Source of the DNA: Candidatus Aenigmatarchaeota archaeon
GTDB lineage: Archaea; Aenigmatarchaeota; Aenigmatarchaeia; Aenigmatarchaeales; SZUA-1535
Reading direction: 5' to 3'
Length of the DNA: 5,317 nucleotides
Assembly (NCBI GenBank): GCA_026985775.1
Contig: JALSPV010000011.1
Coordinates: 1-5,317, forward strand
Notes under the pieces: model-generated
Database searches by the model: none
What the model was told of the DNA's origin: nothing
Seen by the model: the letters and a program-made list of their open reading frames with translations, nothing else
Program-made: the position numbers and the translations under genes
Shown: one piece after another, positions 1 through 4,073 of the stretch
Position numbering within the stretch: the stretch's first letter is position 1
How the letters are laid out: each line of letters opens with the position of its first letter

Positions 1-77
1 CATACTGCATTGCAAAGATGAAGGGCTACAATCCAGATAAACCAAGGAACCTTGCAAAAAGCGTAACGGTGAAATAA
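1..77 (+). CDS. glmS: C-terminal end of glutamine--fructose-6-phosphate aminotransferase (isomerizing), partial
   Basis: Only the last 24 complete codons are inside the window, read from base 3 to the TAA at 75-77. The peptide contains NPDKPRNLAKSVTVK. The DKPRNLAKSVTV ending is the highly conserved C-terminal tail of GlmS, which closes over the isomerase (SIS) active site. GlmS makes glucosamine-6-phosphate from fructose-6-phosphate and glutamine, the first step towards UDP-GlcNAc for glycans and cell-surface polymers, and acts in the cytosol. The upstream GYNPDKPRN spacing fits archaeal members. Another SIS-domain sugar isomerase that keeps this tail cannot be excluded from 24 residues, but GlmS is by far the best fit. 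No gene follows closely on the same strand, so this is probably the last gene of its transcript. Confidence 0.82.
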   Translation, partial: YCIAKMKGYNPDKPRNLAKSVTVK

Positions 78-158
78 AATGATGTTATTTTGTGAAACTC
101 TTAATTGCTTGATTATTGGAATTTTCCAGTTGTCTTACAGAATACACATGTTTCATCA

Positions 159-194
159 TTTCTTTTGTTTTTAACCCATTTCTTTCTGAAAGAA
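159..194 (+). terminator. T-rich tract and small palindrome downstream of glmS
   Basis: A T-rich tract (159-172) lies about 80 bases after the glmS stop. It is followed by a perfect 7-base inverted repeat, TTCTTTC and GAAAGAA around one T (180-194). Archaeal termination mainly needs T-rich non-template DNA, so this is a plausible terminator. The distance from the stop codon and the AT-rich background keep confidence low. Apart from this and the TATA box near 250, nothing is recognised between 78 and 278. Confidence 0.3.
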
Positions 195-248
195 GAAAAC
201 AACCATGATTTGAACATGATTATTCTGATGTCCTTAACCCTTATAATA

Positions 249-256
249 TTTTTAAA
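249..256 (+). promoter_or_regulatory. TATA-like box of the former DUF3160 gene
   Basis: TTTTTAAA lies at -30 to -23 relative to the ATG at 279, where an archaeal TATA box sits for a leaderless transcript. An additional TTATAATA lies just upstream (241-248). There is no Shine-Dalgarno sequence before the ATG, in keeping with leaderless initiation. Because the gene behind it is broken, the promoter may be a relic or may still fire. Confidence 0.35.
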
Positions 257-278
257 CTCGTAAATACATCATTAAGTT

Positions 279-1255
279 ATGAGGATAAATGGTTCTTATG
301 CTAATTTTTGGGGGTTGTCCTTTGGTTTGTTTCTGTACCTAGTATAACTACGCTTGAAAAGAAAGAACCTCTTTATTCGGAAGTATTGTTGAAACAACCC
401 GCTCTCCTAAGCCTCGCTCCCAAAATTTGAATATAAAGAAGAAAAAGTTGCTAATATCGAATATGAGCTTCCTCTGAAAGAAATTCCAGAAAATTATCAA
501 AGAGACATTGTAGCGAGATTTGGAAAGTTAAAGATTTGATAACAGCTCTCGCAAGCTGGGCCGAGCTGAGACATGATACAATTCTCTACGTAAAGCAAAG
601 TTATACCTGGGCTACTGGTGTCGCCATAACAGGAGCGGCTCCATTAGAAGCTAAGTATTATGGCTATGTAGAACCAAATCCCGAGCTTTACGCAAGAGCT
701 AAATTTGCTGTAGAATTATTAAAGAAGGGTCTAGAGGAGCAAAATGTCACAACTCCAGAAGTTTCAACAGCTCTTGAAAGAACAACAGGCTTATGCAAAG
801 ATTGGAAGAGATAGCAAGAAAAGAGTTGAGAGGAGAAGAGCTTAGTGAAAGCGACTATGTATTTATCAAGAATATACATTCTGAATTTGAAAACATTTTA
901 AAATCTCTGGCAAGTACTTTAACCGTTAAGCAGAGTTCCTGCCCCTCCATGACACGATGCAAAGTGGAAACATCTCTCGAAGGAAAAGAAAATGCATTCA
1001 AAACAACGATCGTGGCAGATGTACATACAGATGCTAATACTGGAAAGGTTCTCGAAGTTGGTGTTGGAAAAATTGACTGGGTCTTGGTAGCACACAAATC
1101 AAAGAACGGTAGAATAGGAATTGCAGTAGGTCCAATTTTCAGCTATTACGAATTCATTTGGCCGATGAAAGATAGGCTTACAGACGAGAAATGGAGAAAC
1201 GAAGTTTTGCCAAAAAACAAAGAGGCCAGAATGGTATGAAGAAGTTATTGGCTAA
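279..1255 (+). pseudogene. DUF3160-family protein, broken by several frameshifts and an internal deletion
   Basis: DUF3160 proteins are large, often exported archaeal and bacterial proteins of unknown function. Four or five pieces can be read here. (1) ATG 279: MRINGSYANF followed by a hydrophobic signal-like stretch. The frame changes in or near a T5G5 run (305-314) and continues as ITTLEKKEPLYSEVLLK to a TGA at 428-430. (2) From 429, EYKEEKVANIEYELPLKE and onward, to about 512. (3) From about 515, in another frame, WKVKDLITALASWAELRHDT, then GYVEPNPELYARAKF, to about 785. (4) From 793, MQRLEEIARKELRGEELSE, DVHTDANTGKVLEVGVG, FSYYEF and RLTDEKWR. (5) After an A6 run (1212-1217), the frame with PEWYEEVIG restores a normal family ending, with TAA at 1253-1255. 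WAELRHDT, YVEPNPE, HTDxNTGKVLEVGVG, FSYYEF and RLTDExW are signatures of the C-terminal half of the family as I know it. Only about 85 N-terminal and 240 C-terminal codons remain, so several hundred internal residues appear to be missing. Neighbouring genes are intact, which argues against poor sequence quality. Function loss is an inference, but a strong one. Confidence 0.85.
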
Positions 1256-1280
1256 TGAAGTAGAACACAAAATGGTCTTC

Positions 1281-1294
1281 AAAAGCTTTTTTTT
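1281..1294 (+). terminator. Palindrome and oligo-T terminator after the DUF3160 remnant
   Basis: AAAAGCTTTT (1281-1290) is a perfect palindrome that runs into eight consecutive T residues (1287-1294), about 30 bases after the restored stop codon of the DUF3160 remnant. Oligo-T of this length is a good archaeal terminator. On the minus strand the palindrome offers four T residues downstream of the convergent small ORF, so it might serve both directions weakly. Confidence 0.5.
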
Positions 1295-1331
1295 CGTTAC
1301 ATAACAATTCCGTTAAATCACTTGGATATAT

Positions 1332-1532
1332 TTAGGTTTTTCTATGATATTTTCTTCCATCAGCTTCTTCAAGGTATTTTTCTATTTCTTTTTCTCGGCT
1401 AAAGCCTCTCTCTTCTAAATCCTTGTAGACATCGTAGAAATCATAACCACTGCAAAGGTTATCAACGGCTATAAGTTCAAGGTATTTGAATATTGGAACA
1501 TAATTTTTCTTTTCCTCAAGAAACCTTTTCAT
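1332..1532 (-). CDS. Small unassigned acidic/basic protein, 66 residues, possibly N-terminally truncated
   Basis: I do not recognise this protein. It is a soluble, strongly charged, probably helical peptide without cysteine pairs or membrane segments. The middle reads FKYLELIAVDNLCSGYDFYD, and the end carries two charged helices (VYKDLEERGF and EKEIEKYLEEADGR) before a basic tail. Composition and codon use look like real coding sequence. The only standard start in frame is the ATG at 1530-1532, preceded by a weak GAAGAA purine stretch. The frame stays open for 21 more codons upstream, to a TAA at 1596-1598, and that part also reads like protein (FENYVEITTYLGVENEKEE) but lacks ATG, GTG or TTG. 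Either the gene uses an unusual start such as the ATT at 1590-1592, or it is the C-terminal remnant of a longer gene. It converges on the DUF3160 remnant and lies about 250 bases downstream of the radical SAM gene on the same strand. Confidence 0.5.
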   Translation of the reverse strand: MKRFLEEKKNYVPIFKYLELIAVDNLCSGYDFYDVYKDLEERGFSREKEIEKYLEEADGRKYHRKT

Positions 1533-1661
1533 TTCTTCTTTTTCATTTTCTACACCAAGGTATGTGGTTATTTCAACATAATTTTCAAAAATCTTTTATC
1601 GATTTTTATGATCTTTTGTAATCACAACTTTTTAATTATCAATCAATTTTTTTAAAATTTT

Positions 1662-1677
1662 ACTACTAACAAGTAGT
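1662..1677. repeat. Short inverted repeat (ACTACT-AACA-AGTAGT)
   Basis: A perfect 6-base stem with a 4-base loop lies between the radical SAM gene (ends at 1780 on the minus strand) and the small ORF. No T-run follows on the minus strand, so it does not look like a terminator for the radical SAM gene. It could be an operator-like site or simply chance. Confidence 0.25.
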
Positions 1678-1679
1678 TC

Positions 1680-1820
1680 TATGAAAGGGAGAAACTTACA
1701 GAGTTCGCAACACCAACAGATTTGCTTTCAGTTAAAATTGCGATACTTATATCTATTGTTTTAATGTTTTTAATGTTAATTACTTTATCAAGTGACTTCC
1801 ATCACAACTTTTCGCCTTGA
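1680..1820 (+). pseudogene. Possible remnant of a membrane protein (one hydrophobic segment)
   Basis: One plus-strand frame is open from after a TAG (1674-1676) to a TGA at 1818-1820. It reads EKLTEFATPTDLLSV, followed by a strongly hydrophobic run (about 1734-1787, AILISIVLMFLML in the middle) that could be a transmembrane helix. It has no acceptable start codon at its beginning. An ATG at 1681-1683 lies in a neighbouring frame and would join it after a one-base change in the GGGA run (1687-1690). A TTTAAAAT-like box lies about 25 bases before that ATG. The frame runs antisense into the last 40 bases of the radical SAM gene. It may be a decayed gene, or a chance open frame in AT-rich DNA, where hydrophobic codons arise easily. 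Nothing else was recognised between 1599 and 1779 except a short hairpin at 1662-1677. Confidence 0.2.
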
Positions 1821-2616
1821 AAGGAATACCTTCTCTGCAAAATGCACAGGAAATACCAAGTTCTTTACACTTATTTTCAACAACACTAAGCAATTTTTCT
1901 CTTAACTCTTTTGAGAGATACCACGAGCTACAAATCTTCTCTCCCCTTTCGAAGTAAAGTTGTTTAAGAAACTCTCGAAGATCAGGATTTATTTTTGCAA
2001 TTCTCTCAAACGAATCTTTTCTAAGCTTTAAAGTTGAGGTAGCAACATGGTCAACAAAGTAGCATTTTTCTAAAATCGCGAACCATTCTTCCTTTTTCAT
2101 CCAAGGCATCAAAGGATCCAAACGCAAAATAATGGGAATTCCACAATCTTTAAGAAACTTAAGAGCTTCTATTCTTTCCTCTGGCTTTGGTGCAAGCGGT
2201 TCAAATATTCTGGAAGAAAATCCCGTAACAGTTATTGCAACGGCGCAACGAAGATCGCGAAGTAAATCAACGTCTCTTATTACGATGTTGCTTTTTGTTA
2301 TAATCAGAAGCCTTACATCATAGTTTTTTATTATTTCTAAACATCTTCGAGTTATTTTTCTGGTTTTTTCTATCGGTGGATAGGGATCAGAAGAATTTGA
2401 CATTGAAATCAAAGCATTTCTCGGTAGCTTTTCGAGATCTCCTTCAAGTCTTTTGGACAAATTTTTCTTTTCTCTGACTTCCCAAAAATTAGGAATGTAA
2501 GTCGCATAACAATAATCACATTTATGTGCACAACCAGTATAAGGGTTAAAAGAATATTTTTTCGGGCATGTACACAAAGGATTTTTCCAAGGATCAAATT
2601 CGGCAATAACTTTCAT
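1780..2616 (-). CDS. SplB-like radical SAM protein (spore photoproduct lyase family, COG1533 type)
   Basis: 278-residue cytosolic iron-sulfur enzyme of the SplB-like radical SAM group. The cluster motif is C29-x3-C33-x2-C36 in NPYTGCAHKCDYCYA, whose cysteines hold the [4Fe-4S] cluster that cleaves S-adenosylmethionine. Further family marks are SNSSDPYPPIEKTRKITRRC (about 73-92), a strand with LIITKSN (104-110), PEERIEALK (145-153) and LRLDPLMPW (164-172). Two cysteines lie just upstream of the cluster loop (C15, C17). The C-terminus has C257-x2-C260 and a final CDGS (C271-S274), which could bind an extra metal or cluster. The family includes the DNA repair enzyme spore photoproduct lyase, but most archaeal members have no known substrate and a repair role should not be assumed. 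The length is normal for the short archaeal forms. The ATG lies 10 bases after the stop of the I9-like gene without a clear Shine-Dalgarno sequence. The short spacing suggests cotranscription with that gene and the ATP-cone gene. Confidence 0.88.
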   Translation of the reverse strand: MKVIAEFDPWKNPLCTCPKKYSFNPYTGCAHKCDYCYATYIPNFWEVREKKNLSKRLEGDLEKLPRNALISMSNSSDPYPPIEKTRKITRRCLEIIKNYDVRLLIITKSNIVIRDVDLLRDLRCAVAITVTGFSSRIFEPLAPKPEERIEALKFLKDCGIPIILRLDPLMPWMKKEEWFAILEKCYFVDHVATSTLKLRKDSFERIAKINPDLREFLKQLYFERGEKICSSWYLSKELREKLLSVVENKCKELGISCAFCREGIPFKAKSCDGSHLIK

Positions 2617-2626
2617 ATAATATTTT

Positions 2627-3130
2627 TTATTTAAAGGTTTTAATAATAACCATCAATAATATTAGAAAACTTAACGCAACAAACGAGATAATTAAAAGAA
2701 AAACTGTTTTTTTCTGTTTATATTGTATGGGAGTGCTCTTAATTTTATCTCTTTTTGTTTTAATAGAGCTTGATAATGCATGTATTTTTTCATCTATTTC
2801 TATGCTTTTTACAGCGCTATCATTTGCTAAAATTTTAATGGCAGAAGGTGTCGCAAGGCATGTTATCGCCCTTAAATTGTGCAACACCTTTATGTTTTTC
2901 AGACTCTGATTATCCTTCAATTTTTCAATTCCTTTCAAAAAATCTCGAAAGGAAACGCTCTTGTTTGAAAAAACAATAACTCGTATGTAACTGTTTTCAG
3001 AATGATTTTCTAATAATTTTAAAAGCTTGCCACTTATTTTTCCTTCAGAAGAATTTGGTAAAGAAAACGCAGTGAAAAAAATAAAAAGTAGTAAAATTAC
3101 TATAAATTCTGCAATTATTTTTGCTTCCAT
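2627..3130 (-). CDS. Secreted, membrane-anchored stand-alone subtilase propeptide (inhibitor I9-like) protein
   Basis: 167 residues in three parts. Residues 6-24 are a hydrophobic signal sequence. Residues about 31-118 read like a subtilase propeptide of the inhibitor I9 type: KISGKLLKLLE, then the strand YIRVIVFSNK, a helix with FRDFLKGIEKL, a strand with VLHNLRAITCLAT, then PSAIKILANDSAVKSIEID. The final DSAVKSIEIDEKIHAL matches the usual end of these prodomains. After a basic linker (120-141) comes a C-terminal transmembrane segment (about 143-163) with a short basic tail. There is no catalytic domain. Prodomains of this kind fold and inhibit subtilisin-like proteases and also occur alone as protease inhibitors. 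The likely arrangement is an extracytoplasmic I9-like domain tethered to the membrane. Inhibitor, chaperone for a protease encoded elsewhere, or remnant of a truncated protease are all possible. The family call comes from pattern recognition, not an alignment. It lies 30 bases after the ATP-cone gene and 10 before the radical SAM gene. Confidence 0.68.
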   Translation of the reverse strand: MEAKIIAEFIVILLLFIFFTAFSLPNSSEGKISGKLLKLLENHSENSYIRVIVFSNKSVSFRDFLKGIEKLKDNQSLKNIKVLHNLRAITCLATPSAIKILANDSAVKSIEIDEKIHALSSSIKTKRDKIKSTPIQYKQKKTVFLLIISFVALSFLILLMVIIKTFK

Positions 3131-3135
3131 GGCAT

Positions 3136-3141
3136 GATCAC
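3136..3141 (-). promoter_or_regulatory. Shine-Dalgarno sequence of the I9-like gene
   Basis: On the minus strand GTGATC ends 5 bases before the ATG at 3130. It matches six bases of the archaeal consensus GGAGGTGATC. It supports this ATG as the start, against the out-of-frame ATG (CATGCC) just upstream. It also fits translation from an internal position of a polycistronic transcript. Confidence 0.55.
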
Positions 3142-3160
3142 TTATAGTGGAATTTTTTAT

Positions 3161-3481
3161 TCATTTCAAATATTCCTTTAATTCTTTTTGGAGTTTTCTT
3201 TCTATTTCTTTCCTTTTTGTTTTAGCCTTGCGAGTGAATATAATCCAATTTTTATACCACTGTTCATTCTCTTTTTTCAAATACTTCAAAATAAGCCTCG
3301 CTAACTCTTTCGTTTCGACTTTATTTTTTCCAGATTCCAACACCTTTCCCGTAACTATTACTGCGATTTTCCTTGCAACCTCTGGAGTCGCTCCTGTTCT
3401 GTAGATGCTCAACACAATTTTTTCTGGAAGAAATTCCTCTGTTTTTCCAGAAGCCTTTACAACTTTTATTTTCCACAACAT
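3161..3481 (-). CDS. Stand-alone ATP-cone domain protein
   Basis: 106 residues. Residues about 4-70 form an ATP-cone: KVVKASGKTEEFLPEKIVLSI, with the G, F and K positions typical of the nucleotide-binding fold, then ATPEVARKIAVIVTGKVLES and VETKELARLILKYLKKEN. ATP-cones bind ATP or dATP and act as allosteric switches in ribonucleotide reductases and in the repressor NrdR. Here the domain stands alone, without a reductase and without the NrdR zinc ribbon. The C-terminus (71-106) begins EQWYKNWIIFTRKA and ends in a strongly basic, probably helical tail that might touch nucleic acid or a partner protein. Proteins of this size occur in archaea, and I know of no settled function for them. It is the first gene of the minus-strand cluster, with a TATA-like box about 20 bases upstream of its ATG. 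Nucleotide sensing for the cluster is possible but only inferred. Confidence 0.78.
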   Translation of the reverse strand: MLWKIKVVKASGKTEEFLPEKIVLSIYRTGATPEVARKIAVIVTGKVLESGKNKVETKELARLILKYLKKENEQWYKNWIIFTRKAKTKRKEIERKLQKELKEYLK

Positions 3482-3495
3482 TGCATAATTTTTTG

Positions 3496-3514
3496 TTATA
3501 AAATAAATTTAAAT
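3496..3514. promoter_or_regulatory. Divergent AT-rich promoter between the ATP-cone gene and the 40-codon ORF
   Basis: The run TTATAAAATAAATTTAAAT serves both directions. On the minus strand TTATTTTA (3499-3506) lies at -25 to -18 from the ATP-cone ATG. On the plus strand TTTAAATT (3508-3515) lies at -32 to -25 from the ATG at 3540. Both distances fit archaeal TATA boxes with very short leaders. Overlapping boxes would make the two directions compete for TBP. Confidence 0.45.
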
Positions 3515-3539
3515 TTTGTGAACTCTAATAAATAGAACT

Positions 3540-3662
3540 ATGAAAAAGATTTTTAAGTTTCTGAAGGGAGCCATCAGAATCCATGCTGGTTTTGCTGTGC
3601 TTAGAACTTTCACTTTGAATAAAATTTATCCTCGAAAATTTAACACGGATTTCTTTAGGTGA
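3540..3662 (+). CDS. Small basic hypothetical protein, 40 residues
   Basis: The reading frame runs from the ATG at 3540 to the TGA at 3660-3662. The peptide starts MKKIFKFLKGAIRIHAGFAV and ends YPRKFNTDFFR. It is very basic, with a Lys/Phe-rich N-terminal half that could form an amphipathic helix, and it has no recognisable family. In its favour are a TATA-like box at the right distance, a mixed codon composition including GGA, GCC, ATC and GCT that is richer than the surrounding spacer, and a position that otherwise leaves about 250 bases without a gene. Against it are its short length and the lack of a Shine-Dalgarno sequence. It could be a small membrane-associated peptide, a remnant, or a chance ORF. 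Confidence 0.38.
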   Translation: MKKIFKFLKGAIRIHAGFAVLRTFTLNKIYPRKFNTDFFR

Positions 3663-3671
3663 ATAAAAAGA

Positions 3672-3688
3672 TTAAGAAAGCTTAAGAA
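3672..3688 (+). promoter_or_regulatory. Tandem TTAAGAA repeat upstream of the membrane protein promoter
   Basis: TTAAGAA occurs at 3672-3678 and again at 3682-3688, exactly 10 bases apart, so the two copies face the same side of the helix. They also contain an inverted pair TTAAG...CTTAA (3672-3685). The site ends 13 bases before the TATA box, where an archaeal activator or repressor could act. This is inferred only from spacing. Confidence 0.3.
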
Positions 3689-3701
3689 TTAAAATTTTAT
3701 A

Positions 3702-3709
3702 TTTATATA
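3702..3709 (+). promoter_or_regulatory. TATA box of the two-helix membrane protein gene
   Basis: TTTATATA is close to the archaeal consensus and lies at -29 to -22 from the ATG at 3731, preceded by an A-rich stretch that may act as the TFB site. The spacing predicts a transcript starting at or just before the ATG, and no Shine-Dalgarno sequence is present. Confidence 0.62.
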
Positions 3710-3730
3710 GATTTTATTTAAAAAATATAC

Positions 3731-4006
3731 ATGAAGAGGATAGCAGCAAAACTAAAACCGCTGGTTTCTTGTCTATTATTCATAGATTTTCTTATTGTAA
3801 CCATTACGGGGATAAGTCTTTATTTTGCACCTGTCGGGAGAATCGCAAGATTTGGTGGTTGGAATTTTCTTGGGATGAACAAATTCACGCTAAAAAACAT
3901 CCATACAATCACAGGCTTTATCTTTGTTTTACTTATAGTAATTCATTTTATTCTAAATTTCCGCGTGCTTATAGCAGAGATTAAGAATCTGATGAAAAGA
4001 AAATAA
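3731..4006 (+). CDS. Two-helix membrane protein, DUF4405-like, possible small b-type cytochrome subunit
   Basis: 91 residues with two clear membrane helices: about 11-32 (CLLFIDFLIVTITGISLYF) and about 56-78 (IHTITGFIFVLLIVIHFIL), joined by a glycine-rich loop, PVGRIARFGGWNFLGM. ITGISLYFAP followed by a loop and then IHTITGFxFxxxxxxHFxxN is the pattern of the DUF4405 / cytochrome b561-like small membrane proteins. The second helix carries H58 and H72, 14 positions apart, the same spacing as the two heme-ligand histidines in helix B of bc1-type cytochrome b. No partner histidines lie in helix 1, so heme binding would need a dimer or another subunit. Heme binding and an electron-transfer role are inferences. 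The length is in the usual range for these short proteins. It stands alone behind its own strong TATA box, and no redox partner gene is in view. Confidence 0.68.
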   Translation: MKRIAAKLKPLVSCLLFIDFLIVTITGISLYFAPVGRIARFGGWNFLGMNKFTLKNIHTITGFIFVLLIVIHFILNFRVLIAEIKNLMKRK

Positions 4007-4016
4007 AAGCATACAA

Positions 4017-4035
4017 TTTTCTTTTAACTTTTCTT
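4017..4035 (+). terminator. T-rich terminator of the membrane protein gene
   Basis: A T-rich tract (TTTT-C-TTTT-AAC-TTTT-C-TT) begins 10 bases after the stop codon, typical of archaeal intrinsic termination. Confidence 0.5.
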
Positions 4036-4054
4036 GGATTTCGATAATGACAAC

Positions 4055-4071
4055 AAAATTTAAAGAAAAAA
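4055..4071 (-). terminator. T-rich terminator of the glycosidase gene
   Basis: On the minus strand the sequence TTTTTTCTTTAAATTTT begins 2 bases after the glycosidase stop codon. With the plus-strand tract at 4017-4035 it closes the two convergent genes. Confidence 0.5.
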
Positions 4072-4073
4072 TC

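Noticed and set aside
79..174. ORF of 31 codons starting ATGATG just after glmS
   Set aside because: It overlaps the probable glmS terminator region, has low-complexity Phe/His/Cys-rich content at its end, and has no promoter or ribosome binding site.
78..278. Possible RNA gene or riboswitch in the first intergenic region
   Set aside because: No stable GC stems, K-turn or box C/D pattern could be seen; only the small TTCTTTC palindrome and T tracts are present.
536..814. Separate 92-residue gene starting at TTG 536
   Set aside because: Family-like sequence (EIWKVKDL) continues upstream of this TTG in the same frame, and family motifs continue downstream in another frame. It is one piece of the DUF3160 remnant.
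793..1239. Separate 148-residue gene starting at ATG 793
   Set aside because: The ATG is an internal methionine. The preceding EVSTALE segment and this segment belong together in DUF3160 proteins.
1681..1764. 27-codon ORF MKGRNLQSSQHQ and onward from ATG 1681
   Set aside because: Composition is not protein-like. The adjacent frame has the more plausible sequence and is listed as a doubtful remnant.
2132..2323. Plus-strand ORF inside the radical SAM gene
   Set aside because: It is antisense to conserved motifs of the radical SAM protein and has no start signals.
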